Source: JBGSWL01 sp041752455 (lineage in GTDB: Bacteria > Pseudomonadota > Alphaproteobacteria > Rhizobiales > Rhizobiaceae). Taken from it: a stretch of 15,498 nucleotides of DNA. Made by a program: the position numbers and the translations under genes. The stretch covers positions 1 to 15,498 of the forward strand of contig JBGSWL010000128.1 of the NCBI GenBank assembly GCA_041752455.1, written 5' to 3'. Below, piece after piece: positions 1 to 8,204 of the stretch (positions within the stretch are counted from its first letter, which is position 1; every line of letters begins with the position of its first letter). A model generated the notes under the pieces. That model ran no database searches. It was not told the DNA's origin and saw nothing but the letters and a program-made list of their open reading frames with translations.

Positions 1-1
1 C

Positions 2-1222
2 GTGCCTGATACGGCGCGCACATTCCTGGGCTACCGCCGCGCCGATGGCCGCATCGGCACGCGCAACCACATAGCGCTCTGCGCCACGGTCAACTGCTCG
101 GCAACGGTCATCCGCCGTGCCGCCGACGAACTGGTCGCCGAAGGCGCTCTCGCCGACTTTCCAAATGTCGACGGCATCACCGCCTTTGCCCACGGCACCG
201 GCTGCGGCATGGCGGCGACCGGCCGTGGCGCGGATATTCTCGAGCGCGTGCTGTGGGGCCATGCCACCCACCCCAATGTCGCCGCGACGATCTTTGTCGG
301 CCTTGGCTGCGAGGTCATGCAGCTGGCGCGCATGAAAGCGCGCTTTGGCGCGGCAGGCTCCGAGCGGTTCCACGGACTGACCATCCAGGAGACCGGCGGC
401 ACGCGGGCGACCATCGATGCGATCAAGGCGGCGGTGCGGACGCTGCTGCCGGAGGTCAACCGGGTGACGCGAACACCATGCCCGGTTTCGGCGCTGCGGA
501 TCGGCCTGCAATGCGGCGGTTCGGACGGATTTTCCGGCATCACCGCCAATCCGGCGCTAGGCCGCGCATCGGACCTCATCGTTGCTCACGGCGGCGGGGT
601 GATCCTGTCGGAAACGCCGGAAATTTATGGCGCCGAGCAACTGCTGCTGGCGCGCGCCGCAAGTCCCGGTATCGCCGCACAATTGACCGCCTGCCTTGCC
701 TGGTGGGAGCGTTATGCGGCGGCCAACGACGGCTCGCTCGACAACAATCCGTCGCCCGGCAACAAGCAGGGCGGGCTGACCACCATTCTGGAAAAGAGCC
801 TTGGGGCCGTCGCAAAGGCCGGTTCCACTCCGCTTGAGGCCTTCTATGACTATGCCGAACCGGTCACATCCGCCGGCCTCAGCTTCATGGATACGCCGGG
901 CTATGATCCGGTGTCCGCAACCGGGCAGATCGCCGGCGGGGCGCAGATCATCGTATTCACCACCGGGCGCGGCTCGGCCTTCGGTTCCAAACCGGCACCG
1001 ACGCTGAAGCTGTCGACCTCCGACCGGCTCTATGCGGCCATGCCGGACGACATGGACATCAACTGCGGCGATATCCTCTCTTCAGGCGTCACCATTGCCG
1101 ACAAGGGCGCCGAGATCTTCGAGGCGATCATCGCGACCGCATCCGGCGCGGCCACCAAGTCCGAACGCCTCGGCCTTGGCGACAACGAGTTTGTGCCCTG
1201 GCAGATCGGGGCAGTGATGTGA
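2..1222 (+). CDS. UxaA-family (altronate dehydratase-type) large subunit
   Basis: Probable sugar-acid dehydratase of the UxaA/GarD/SuyB superfamily; altronate dehydratase would convert D-altronate to 2-keto-3-deoxygluconate in the cytoplasm. The 406-residue product opens directly into the large catalytic domain (GYRRADGRIGTRN at about residues 10-22). It carries the family's GTGCG-type segment near residue 65, LQCGGSDGFSGITANPALG near 170-190, NPSPGNKQGGLTTILEKSLG near 250-270, and GRGSAFGSKPAPTLKLS near 325-340. The small SAF domain found at the N-terminus of E. coli UxaA is absent, so it is probably a separate gene just upstream, outside the window. The start is a GTG on the second base, so the true start could lie further upstream. 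A KDG kinase 30 nt downstream supports an altronate-type reaction. Sulfolactate sulfo-lyase (SuyB) or galactarate dehydratase are alternatives that sequence reading alone cannot exclude. Confidence 0.82.
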   Translation: MPDTARTFLGYRRADGRIGTRNHIALCATVNCSATVIRRAADELVAEGALADFPNVDGITAFAHGTGCGMAATGRGADILERVLWGHATHPNVAATIFVGLGCEVMQLARMKARFGAAGSERFHGLTIQETGGTRATIDAIKAAVRTLLPEVNRVTRTPCPVSALRIGLQCGGSDGFSGITANPALGRASDLIVAHGGGVILSETPEIYGAEQLLLARAASPGIAAQLTACLAWWERYAAANDGSLDNNPSPGNKQGGLTTILEKSLGAVAKAGSTPLEAFYDYAEPVTSAGLSFMDTPGYDPVSATGQIAGGAQIIVFTTGRGSAFGSKPAPTLKLSTSDRLYAAMPDDMDINCGDILSSGVTIADKGAEIFEAIIATASGAATKSERLGLGDNEFVPWQIGAVM

Positions 1223-1252
1223 GCAAGTGCGCAAGATGAGGGCAGAACGGAC

Positions 1253-2143
1253 ATGAGCGGACTGAGGATTGCCTGCGTCGGCGAGGCGATGGTGGAACTC
1301 ACAATCGACCGCCCGGAACGCCAGATCGGCTTTGCCGGCGACACGCTGAACACCGCGATCTACCTCGCCCGCGCGCTCGGCGATGCGGGCACCGTCGAGT
1401 TCGTCACCGTGCTCGGCAAGGATGCCCTGTCGGACCGGATGGAGGACTTCATCGCGAGCGAGGGCGTCGGTGTTTCGCGCATCCGCCGAGATACCAACGG
1501 AAAGCTGCCGGGCATCTACTCGATTGCGGTCGATGCGGCTGGCGAACGCAGTTTTTCCTATTGGCGCAACCAGTCGGCAGCGCGCACGTTGTTTGCCGAC
1601 GGTTTTGCGCAACTGGAAGGCTGCGACCTGATCTACCTGTCCGGCATCACGCTCGCCATCCTGCCGCCGGAAGTCCGTGCTGCGCTGCTGGCGCATCTTT
1701 CCGGTCATGGCGCGCGCATCGCCTTCGACAGCAATTACCGCCCGCGCCTGTGGGAAGACCAAGTGACGGCAAGGGCCACCATGGAAACAGCGTGGCGGAT
1801 CACCGACATCGGCCTGCCGTCGGTTGATGACGAAATGGCACTGTTCGGCGATGCCGATGCGGCGGGCGTTCTGGCGCGCATGCATGCTTTTGGCGTGACC
1901 GAGGGCGCGCTGAAGCAGGGCGCAGCCGGTCCGTTGCCGCTAGGCGAGGCGCTGTCGCCGGACATCACCTTCCCCAAGGCGAGCCGTGTGGTCGACACGA
2001 CCGCCGCCGGCGACAGTTTCAACGGTGCCTATCTTGGCGCCAAGCTTGCCGGCCACAACGAGGCCGAGTGCCTGATGGCGGCGCACAATCAGGCCGCTGA
2101 GGTCATCGGCCATCCCGGCGCGATCATTCCGAAGCTGATGTGA
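1253..2143 (+). CDS. kdgK: 2-keto-3-deoxygluconate kinase (PfkB family)
   Basis: Predicted cytoplasmic sugar kinase phosphorylating 2-keto-3-deoxygluconate to KDPG, feeding the Entner-Doudoroff aldolase. The 296-residue length is normal. It has the PfkB N-terminal pattern (CVGEAMVEL, then GFAGDTLNTA at about 26-35), a YWRNQSAAR segment (103-111) typical of KDG kinases, and the C-terminal PfkB signature DTTAAGDSFNGAYL at 248-261. Asp254 is the expected catalytic base. The ATG is preceded by GAGGG at 1238-1242. It lies 30 nt after the UxaA-type gene, consistent with one operon and consecutive reactions. Its 3' end overlaps the convergent LysR gene by 20 bp. Ribokinase- or fructokinase-type specificity is possible, but the YWR..SAAR motif and the neighbour favour KDG. 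Confidence 0.85.
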   Translation: MSGLRIACVGEAMVELTIDRPERQIGFAGDTLNTAIYLARALGDAGTVEFVTVLGKDALSDRMEDFIASEGVGVSRIRRDTNGKLPGIYSIAVDAAGERSFSYWRNQSAARTLFADGFAQLEGCDLIYLSGITLAILPPEVRAALLAHLSGHGARIAFDSNYRPRLWEDQVTARATMETAWRITDIGLPSVDDEMALFGDADAAGVLARMHAFGVTEGALKQGAAGPLPLGEALSPDITFPKASRVVDTTAAGDSFNGAYLGAKLAGHNEAECLMAAHNQAAEVIGHPGAIIPKLM

Positions 2144-3035
2144 CCTGCCGGTCCGGGCGCTCGCTGCGCCGTGTCCGGCGCGGCACCGGCGACTGGAAGT
2201 GATCGCCGAGGATCGTCACAAGTCGGCGGAATGCGCTGCGGTGCCGGTTGCGCATGTTGACGCTGGCAAAGACCGTTTGGGTGATCGCCGGTGCATCTTC
2301 GACCTTCCGGAACGCGCCGTCCGCTATCAGAGCATCGGCATGCTGGCTCAAGACATAGGCCGATCCGCCAAGCGCTCTCAACATCGCCACCATCGCCGCG
2401 TTCTGTCCGATGGAAAGCGATACCGCCGTCAGGCCCGGATGCAACGCCACATGCGTATAGGCAAAGGCTGGCGAATAATTGGCGAGGATGTAGCGCTCCG
2501 GCGCGACATCCGCCAACCGGCCGGTGTCGCTGGAGACCATCTGGTAGCTGATCTCGCCGATCGTCTCGAAATAGAGATCGGGATGCGACCGTGGTGAAAA
2601 CAGGATCGCAAGATCCGCCGCACCCGTGATCAGGTCGGTGCACATCTGCACCGAATAATCGGCCTCGAAAAAGAACGCCGTATCGCGCAATGTCGCGCGG
2701 AACTGGGCGATCAGGTCAGGAAACCTGTCATCCACCAGATCGTGCTGGATGCCGATGCGCATGGTCGCAGCACCGGTACCGAAAAGCTTGGTGGCATGCA
2801 GAGCCTCCGCCCAGCCATGGCGCAAGGCGCGCGCATGCGGCTCGAACCGCAGGCCCTCGGTGGTCAGGTCAGTGCCCGAGCGCGACCGGTTGAACAGGCG
2901 CGCGCCGACCGCCCGTTCAAGCGCCGCGATCCGCCCCGACACGGCAGACTGCGTCACCCCAAGCCGGTCGGCGGTTCGGTTGAAGCTGCGCGTGTCGCAG
3001 AGGTCCAAAAAGGTCTCGATCAGTTCGATCTGCAT
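2124..3035 (-). CDS. LysR-family transcriptional regulator
   Basis: DNA-binding regulator of 303 residues, the usual LysR length. Residues 1-60 form the winged helix-turn-helix, including RLGVTQSAVSGRIAALE and the ARLFNR stretch typical of the family. The remainder is the periplasmic-binding-protein-like effector domain. The ATG is preceded on the minus strand by AGGAGG (3040-3045). The gene is divergent from the methylamine-type oxidoreductase gene with 107 bp between them, the classic arrangement for a LysR protein controlling its neighbour and itself. It is therefore the likely regulator of the 3143-10719 genes; a role in the convergent UxaA/kdgK pair is less likely. The inducer cannot be read from the sequence. 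The C-terminal end is Arg-rich (PRRTRRSERPDRQ), and its coding sequence crosses the kdgK stop codon. Confidence 0.9.
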   Translation of the reverse strand: MQIELIETFLDLCDTRSFNRTADRLGVTQSAVSGRIAALERAVGARLFNRSRSGTDLTTEGLRFEPHARALRHGWAEALHATKLFGTGAATMRIGIQHDLVDDRFPDLIAQFRATLRDTAFFFEADYSVQMCTDLITGAADLAILFSPRSHPDLYFETIGEISYQMVSSDTGRLADVAPERYILANYSPAFAYTHVALHPGLTAVSLSIGQNAAMVAMLRALGGSAYVLSQHADALIADGAFRKVEDAPAITQTVFASVNMRNRHRSAFRRLVTILGDHFQSPVPRRTRRSERPDRQVTSASE

Positions 3036-3142
3036 GGGGCCTCCTGATCGGCGTTTGCGATCAATAATGCTGGATACGGGAAATTGAAAGAATTGGGAAC
3101 CATGGCAATACTCCGCTCCGCAACATCAGGAGAAGGCAGGCG
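3036..3142. promoter_or_regulatory. Divergent promoter region of LysR gene and oxidoreductase operon
   Basis: 107-bp non-coding gap between two divergent starts, so it must hold both promoters and probably the LysR operator. It is visibly more AT-rich than the flanking genes around 3060-3112. A short dyad, ATTG-N10-CAAT, lies at 3092-3109 around a CCATGG core, and a TTG-N4-CAA dyad lies near 3056-3065. Either could be part of a LysR site, but neither is a strict T-N11-A match. AGGAGAAGG at 3128-3136 is the ribosome binding site for the plus-strand gene. Confidence 0.6.
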
Positions 3143-5605
3143 ATGAGCGGGTTTCCGTCGACAGCGCGCGTGGTGATCATCGGCGGCGGCGTCGTCGGCG
3201 TTTCGGCGCTTTACCATCTCGCCAAAGCCGGCTGGACCGATTGCGTTCTGCTTGAAAAGAACGAACTGACCGCCGGCTCGACCTGGCATGCGGCGGGCAA
3301 TTGCCCGACCTTTTCGACCTCCTGGTCGATCATGAACATGCAGCGCTATTCGACCGAACTCTACGCGCGCCTCGGCGACGAGGTCGACTACCCGATGAAC
3401 TACCACGTCACGGGCTCGATCCGGCTCGCCCATTCGAAAGAGCGCATGCAGGAGTTCCAGCGCGCCAAGGGCATGGGCCGCTATCAGGGCATGGCCCTCG
3501 ATGTTCTGGGTGTCGATGCGATCAAGGAGAAGTACCCGTTCCTTGAAACCCATGATCTGGCCGGTGCGCTCTATGATCCCGCCGATGGTGACATCGACCC
3601 GGCGCAGCTGACGCAGGCGCTGGCCAAGGGTGCGCGCCAGATGGGCGCAACCATCCTGCGCTTCACGCCGGCGACCGGCGTCAGCCGCAAGGATGGCGAA
3701 TGGATTGTCCACACCGAGAAGGGCGACATCACCTGCGAGGTCGTCGTCAACGCTGCCGGCTATTATGCGCAAACGGTTGGCGAATGGTTCAAGCCCTATG
3801 GTGGGCGCACCGTGCCGATGATGGTGATGAGCCACCAATATCTCCTCTCCGAACCGATCCCGGAAATCGATGCCTGGACGAAAGAGGTCGGCCACAAGCT
3901 GCCGCTGCTGCGCGATGTGGATACGTCCTACTATCTCCGCCAGGAAAAGACCGGCTTCAACCTCGGGCCCTACGAGCGCAACTGCCGAGCCCATTGGGTG
4001 ACGCCGGACGATCCGTTCCCGCAGGATTTTTCGTTCCAGCTGTTCCCGGATGATCTCGACCGGCTCGAACACTACATCGAGGACGCGATGGCCCGCGTGC
4101 CGCTTCTGGCACAGGCCGGGATTTCCAAGGTGATCAACGGACCGATCCCTTATGCGCCGGACGGCAATCCGCTGATCGGGCCGATGCCGGGCGTGCCCAA
4201 CGCTTTCGAGGCCTGTGTGTTCACATTCGGCATTGCGCAGGGCGGTGGTGCGGGGAAAGTGCTCGCCGAATGGGTCACCGAAGGCTGCACCGAATGGGAC
4301 ATGTGGTCCTGCGACCCGCGCCGCTTCACCGGCCATACCGACCGCGACTATTGCATCCAAAAGGGCATGGAAGTGTATGGCCACGAATATGCGATGCACT
4401 TTCCGTGGCATCGCTGGCCCGCCGCACCCGACCGCCGGGTTTCCCCGGCCCATGAACGCGTCAAGGCGCTCGGCGCGCAGTTCGGCGCCTATGCCGGCTG
4501 GGAGCGCGCGAACTGGTTTGCCGCGCCGGGCGACGACACGTCCGACGAAGCGACCCAGACCTGGAATCGCGCCGGACCGTGGGAACCGCGCATCCGTCAG
4601 GAATGCGAAGCCGTGCGCGATGCCGCCGGCCTTCTCGATCTGCCCGGCTTTTCCCGCTACCGGCTGCAGGGGCCGGGCGCTGCCGAGTTCCTGCGCAGCC
4701 TGTGCACGGGAGCCATCCCCAAGGTCGGTCGGATCGGCCTCCTCTACTTTGCCGACCATCGCGGCCGGATCGTCACCGAAATGTCGGCGATGCGGCTCGC
4801 CGACGACTTCTTCTTCCTGATCACCGCAGCCGTTGCCGAGTGGCACGACATGGAATGGCTGCAGCGGCACATGCCCGCCGATGCCGAGTTCACCCTCGGC
4901 AACGTCACTGAGGACTTCGGCTGCCAGATCCTGACCGGACCGAAGTCGCGCGACATCCTTGCAAGCCTGACCGATGCCGATTTAAGTCAGCCGTGGCTTA
5001 CGCATCAGTCGGCGCAGGTGGGCGGCATCTGGGTGCAGTTGGTGCGCGTTTCGTTTGCCGGTGAACTGGGCTGGGAGTTCCACTCCAAGATCAATGACAC
5101 CGCCGCGATCTACGACCTGCTGCTTGAGGCCGGTTTGCCGCACGGTTTGAAGCCGTTCGGCATGTGGGCGCTCAATGCGCTGCGCATCGAAAAAGGCTAC
5201 CGTGCCTGGAAGGGCGATCTGTCGACCGACTACACGTTGCTCGAAGGCGGGCTGGAACGCTTCATCAAGCTGGACAAGCCGCAGGATTTTCCCGGCAAGG
5301 CGGCGCTGGCGGCGCAGATGGAAAATGGCGTCCCCAAGCGGTTTGCCACCCTCATCGTCGATGCCGGCGAGTGCGATGCGCCGTACATGTCGACGCTCTG
5401 GCATGACGGCAAGATCGTCGGCGAAACGACCTCGGGCGCCTGGGGTTACCGGGTCGGTGCCTCGATTGCACTGGGAATGCTGCGCGCCGACCTGGCCGTC
5501 GCAGGCACCGAAATCGAAGTGGAAATCTATGGCGAACGCGTTCGCGCCGTTGTGCAGGAAGACCAGCCGCTCTGGGATCCCGCCAACGAGCGCTTGCGCG
5601 CGTGA
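3143..5605 (+). CDS. Dimethylglycine dehydrogenase-like FAD oxidoreductase with GcvT domains
   Basis: Predicted 820-residue cytoplasmic enzyme that oxidatively demethylates an N-methylated amine and passes the one-carbon unit to tetrahydrofolate. The N-terminal DAO-type FAD domain has GGGVVG (14-19) and ELTAGSTWHAAG with His49, the position of the covalent flavin histidine in dimethylglycine dehydrogenase. FAD/substrate-domain motifs continue to about residue 430 (GDGDIDPAQL; GPIPYAPDGNPLIGPMPG). A GWERANWF linker near 453 leads to a GcvT-like folate domain (about 480-710) and a GcvT C-terminal barrel (about 715-810). The segment LNALRIEKGYRAW closely recalls mammalian DMGDH. At the folate-site Asp position of GcvT proteins it has Glu546. 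It is the first gene after the divergent LysR gene, with a strong ribosome binding site. Dimethylglycine is the best guess for substrate; other methylated amines or betaines are possible. Confidence 0.85.
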   Translation: MSGFPSTARVVIIGGGVVGVSALYHLAKAGWTDCVLLEKNELTAGSTWHAAGNCPTFSTSWSIMNMQRYSTELYARLGDEVDYPMNYHVTGSIRLAHSKERMQEFQRAKGMGRYQGMALDVLGVDAIKEKYPFLETHDLAGALYDPADGDIDPAQLTQALAKGARQMGATILRFTPATGVSRKDGEWIVHTEKGDITCEVVVNAAGYYAQTVGEWFKPYGGRTVPMMVMSHQYLLSEPIPEIDAWTKEVGHKLPLLRDVDTSYYLRQEKTGFNLGPYERNCRAHWVTPDDPFPQDFSFQLFPDDLDRLEHYIEDAMARVPLLAQAGISKVINGPIPYAPDGNPLIGPMPGVPNAFEACVFTFGIAQGGGAGKVLAEWVTEGCTEWDMWSCDPRRFTGHTDRDYCIQKGMEVYGHEYAMHFPWHRWPAAPDRRVSPAHERVKALGAQFGAYAGWERANWFAAPGDDTSDEATQTWNRAGPWEPRIRQECEAVRDAAGLLDLPGFSRYRLQGPGAAEFLRSLCTGAIPKVGRIGLLYFADHRGRIVTEMSAMRLADDFFFLITAAVAEWHDMEWLQRHMPADAEFTLGNVTEDFGCQILTGPKSRDILASLTDADLSQPWLTHQSAQVGGIWVQLVRVSFAGELGWEFHSKINDTAAIYDLLLEAGLPHGLKPFGMWALNALRIEKGYRAWKGDLSTDYTLLEGGLERFIKLDKPQDFPGKAALAAQMENGVPKRFATLIVDAGECDAPYMSTLWHDGKIVGETTSGAWGYRVGASIALGMLRADLAVAGTEIEVEIYGERVRAVVQEDQPLWDPANERLRA

Positions 5606-5615
5606 AAATCGGCTC

Positions 5616-5634
5616 GGCCGGGTCAGTCCCGGCC
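5616..5634 (+). other. Intercistronic hairpin between the two FAD/GcvT genes
   Basis: A perfect 7-bp all-G/C stem (GGCCGGG, 5616-5622; CCCGGCC, 5628-5634) closes a TCAGT loop in the 61-bp gap. No T-run follows, so it is not a classical terminator for the plus strand. It could be a weak terminator, an mRNA-stability element protecting the upstream message, or a cause of polarity. It starts 10 nt after the upstream stop codon. Confidence 0.5.
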
Positions 5635-5666
5635 TGCATCCTTTGACACTGTGAAAGGCGTCGTTC

Positions 5667-8114
5667 GTGGTTGGTCTGCCTGACAAAGCAAGATGCGTCA
5701 TCATTGGCGGCGGTGTGGTCGGCTGTTCGGTCGCCTATCACTTGACCAAGCTTGGCTGGCGCGATGTGGTTCTGCTGGAGCGCAAACAGTTGACCTGCGG
5801 CACCACATGGCACGCGGCAGGGCTGATCGGGCAATTGCGGTCATCCGCCAACATGACGCGTCTCGCCAAGTATTCCGCCGATCTCTACCGGGGTCTTGAA
5901 GCCGAAACCGGCCTTGCAACCGGCATGAAGCAGGTCGGCTCGATCTCGGTGGCGCTGACGGATGCCCGCCGTGAAGAGCTGTTCCGCGCAGCCTCCATGG
6001 CGCGCGCGTTTGGCGTTCCGGTTGAGGAATTGTCGCCGGACGAGGTCGCGGCGCGCTATCCGCATCTCAACATCGACGGGGTGAAAGCCGGCGTCTGGCT
6101 GCCGACCGACGGGCAGGGCGATCCGACCAATATTGCGCTGGCGCTGGCCAAGGGCGCCCGGCTTCGCGGCGCAACCGTCGCCGAAGGCGTCAAGGTCAAC
6201 GGTGTGACTGTCGAAGGGCGCCGGGCCGTGTCCGTTTCCTATGAGCAGAACGGCGTAACCGGGCAGATTGCCGCCGACCACATCGTCAACTGCGCCGGGA
6301 TGTGGGGCCATGAAGTCGGCCGCATGGCGGGCGTCAACGTGCCGCTGCACGCCTGCGAACACTTCTACATCGTCACCGAGCCGATCCCTGGCCTTGGCCA
6401 GATGCCGGTGCTGCGGGTTCCCGACGAATGTGCCTACTACAAGGAAGACGCCGGCAAATACCTGCTCGGCGCGTTTGAACCAAACGCCAAGCCGTGGGGC
6501 ATGGCCGGCATTCCGGATGACTTCTGCTTCGACCAGTTGCCGGAGGATTTCGATCATTTCGAGCCGATCCTCGAAAAGGCGGTGCATCGTCTGCCGCTGC
6601 TCGCCGGTGCGGGGATCCATACATTCTTCAACGGGCCGGAGAGCTTCACGCCGGACAATGCCTACAATCTGGGCCAGTCGCTGGAAGTTGACAATTTCTG
6701 GGTCGCCGCCGGATTCAATTCCATCGGCATCCAGTCCGCCGGTGGCGCGGGCATGGCGCTTGCACAATGGATGGACGCTGGCGAAAAGCCGTTCGACCTC
6801 GGCGATGTGGACGTGGCGCGCAACCAGCCGTTCCAGGGCAATCGCCATTATCTGTTCGAACGCTCGAAGGAGACGCTCGGCCTGCTCTATGGCGACCACT
6901 ACCCCTACCGCCAGAAGGCGACGGCCCGGGGCGTGCGCCGCACGCCGTTCCACTCCCAGCTTGAAGCACGCGGCGCTGTCTTCGGCGAAATCGGTGGTTG
7001 GGAGCGCGCCAACTGGTTTGCCGATGAAGGCGAGGCGCGGCACTATCAATACGCGTGGGGACCGCAGAACTGGTTTGCCAACCAGGCCGCCGAGCACCGC
7101 GCCGTGCGCACCAATATCGGCATGTACGACATGTCATCCTTCGGCAAGATCCGGGTCGAGGGACGCGACGCCGAGGCGTTCCTCAATCATGTCTGCGGCG
7201 CAGACATGTCGGTGCCGACCGGCAAGATCGTCTACACCCAGTTCCTCAACCGGCGCGGCGGCATCGAGGCCGACGTGACAGTGACGCGCTTGTCGGAAAC
7301 CGCCTACCTCGTCGTCACCCCGGCGGTCACCCGGCTGAAGGATCAGGTCTGGCTGCAGCGCCATGTCTGCGAGCGCAATGTCGTCATCACCGATGTGACG
7401 GCGGGCGAGGGCGTGCTGGCGGTGATGGGTCCGAATGCCCGCGCCCTGATGCAGGCGGTCAGCCCGAACGATTTCTCCAACGCTGCCAATCCGTTCGGCA
7501 CGATGCAGCAGATCGAGATCGGCATGGGTCTCGCCCGTGTCCACCGCGTTTCCTATGTCGGCGAACTTGGCTGGGAGATCTACATCTCCGCCGACATGTG
7601 CGCCCATGTCTTCGAAACGCTGGCGGCGAAGGGCGAAGACCTCGGCCTGAAGTTCTGCGGCATGCACATGATGGACAGTTGCCGGATCGAAAAGGCGTTC
7701 CGCCATTTCGGCCATGACATCACCTGTGACGATCACGTGCTGGAGGCGGGCCTCGGCTTTGCCGTCAAGACCGACAAGGCGGATTTCATCGGCCGCGATG
7801 CCGTCCTGCGCAAGCGGGAAGAAGGCCTGTCGCGGCGCATGGTGCAGTTCAAGCTCGCCGATCCGGACGTCATGGTCTACCACAACGAGCCGATCCTGCG
7901 CGATGGCGCCATCGTCAGCTACCTGACCTCCGGGGCCTATGGTCACCATGTCGGCGCCGCCGTCGGCATGGGCTATGTGCCGTGCCGGACCGACGAGACG
8001 GCGGCCGAAATGTTGGCGTCCGCTTACGAAATCGAAGTGGCCGGCCGCCGCGTCGCCGCGTCGGCATCGCTGACGCCGATCCATGATCCCAAATCCGAAC
8101 GTGTGCGCCAGTGA
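5667..8114 (+). CDS. Sarcosine dehydrogenase-like FAD oxidoreductase with GcvT domains
   Basis: Second, diverged copy of the FAD plus GcvT architecture (815 residues), predicted to demethylate a secondary or tertiary amine with transfer of the C1 unit to tetrahydrofolate. It has GGGVVG at 14-19 and QLTCGTTWHAAGL with His49 as the likely covalent flavin attachment. QGDPTNIALALAKGA follows near 150, a GWERANWF linker near 444, and a GcvT domain from about 470. In that domain NRRGGIEADVTV retains Asp536, aligned with the folate-site Asp of GcvT proteins. The GTT/Asp combination resembles sarcosine dehydrogenase more than dimethylglycine dehydrogenase. The start is GTG at 5667, supported by AAAGG at 5654-5658; the conserved N-terminus leaves no room for a later start. 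It is 61 nt downstream of the DMGDH-like gene, and the two would suit successive demethylations. Confidence 0.84.
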   Translation: MVGLPDKARCVIIGGGVVGCSVAYHLTKLGWRDVVLLERKQLTCGTTWHAAGLIGQLRSSANMTRLAKYSADLYRGLEAETGLATGMKQVGSISVALTDARREELFRAASMARAFGVPVEELSPDEVAARYPHLNIDGVKAGVWLPTDGQGDPTNIALALAKGARLRGATVAEGVKVNGVTVEGRRAVSVSYEQNGVTGQIAADHIVNCAGMWGHEVGRMAGVNVPLHACEHFYIVTEPIPGLGQMPVLRVPDECAYYKEDAGKYLLGAFEPNAKPWGMAGIPDDFCFDQLPEDFDHFEPILEKAVHRLPLLAGAGIHTFFNGPESFTPDNAYNLGQSLEVDNFWVAAGFNSIGIQSAGGAGMALAQWMDAGEKPFDLGDVDVARNQPFQGNRHYLFERSKETLGLLYGDHYPYRQKATARGVRRTPFHSQLEARGAVFGEIGGWERANWFADEGEARHYQYAWGPQNWFANQAAEHRAVRTNIGMYDMSSFGKIRVEGRDAEAFLNHVCGADMSVPTGKIVYTQFLNRRGGIEADVTVTRLSETAYLVVTPAVTRLKDQVWLQRHVCERNVVITDVTAGEGVLAVMGPNARALMQAVSPNDFSNAANPFGTMQQIEIGMGLARVHRVSYVGELGWEIYISADMCAHVFETLAAKGEDLGLKFCGMHMMDSCRIEKAFRHFGHDITCDDHVLEAGLGFAVKTDKADFIGRDAVLRKREEGLSRRMVQFKLADPDVMVYHNEPILRDGAIVSYLTSGAYGHHVGAAVGMGYVPCRTDETAAEMLASAYEIEVAGRRVAASASLTPIHDPKSERVRQ

Positions 8115-8131
8115 CGGACGGTTCCTGTCCG
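8115..8131 (+). other. Hairpin directly after the SARDH-like stop codon
   Basis: CGGACGG (8115-8121) pairs with CTGTCCG (8125-8131) across a TTC loop, with one G-U wobble. It begins at the base after the TGA. It is followed by AATTGG rather than a T-run, so termination is doubtful and a 3'-end processing or stability role is possible. Confidence 0.35.
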
Positions 8132-8163
8132 AATTGGTGCCTGCGCTCGACCCCGTATCTGTC

Positions 8164-8187
8164 GCCGACATCATCATCATTGTCGGC
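8164..8187 (+). promoter_or_regulatory. Hairpin immediately upstream of the mttB-like ribosome binding site
   Basis: GCCGACA (8164-8170) and TGTCGGC (8181-8187) form a perfect 7-bp stem with a 10-nt TCATCATCAT loop. The Shine-Dalgarno GAGGAGG (8191-8197) begins three bases after the stem and the ATG is at 8205. Its position suggests an effect on translation or transcript processing at the mttB-like gene. Function is inferred from position only. Confidence 0.45.
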
Positions 8188-8204
8188 TGTGAGGAGGAAC
8201 GTCC

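Noticed and set aside
3020..4870. Minus-strand open frame of about 616 codons opposite the DMGDH-like gene
   Set aside because: Antisense shadow of a gene with clear FAD and GcvT motifs; it overlaps the LysR start and promoter gap and has no family resemblance.
8171..8180. ATC/CAT triplet run as a microsatellite repeat
   Set aside because: Only about three units long; better explained as the loop of the hairpin.
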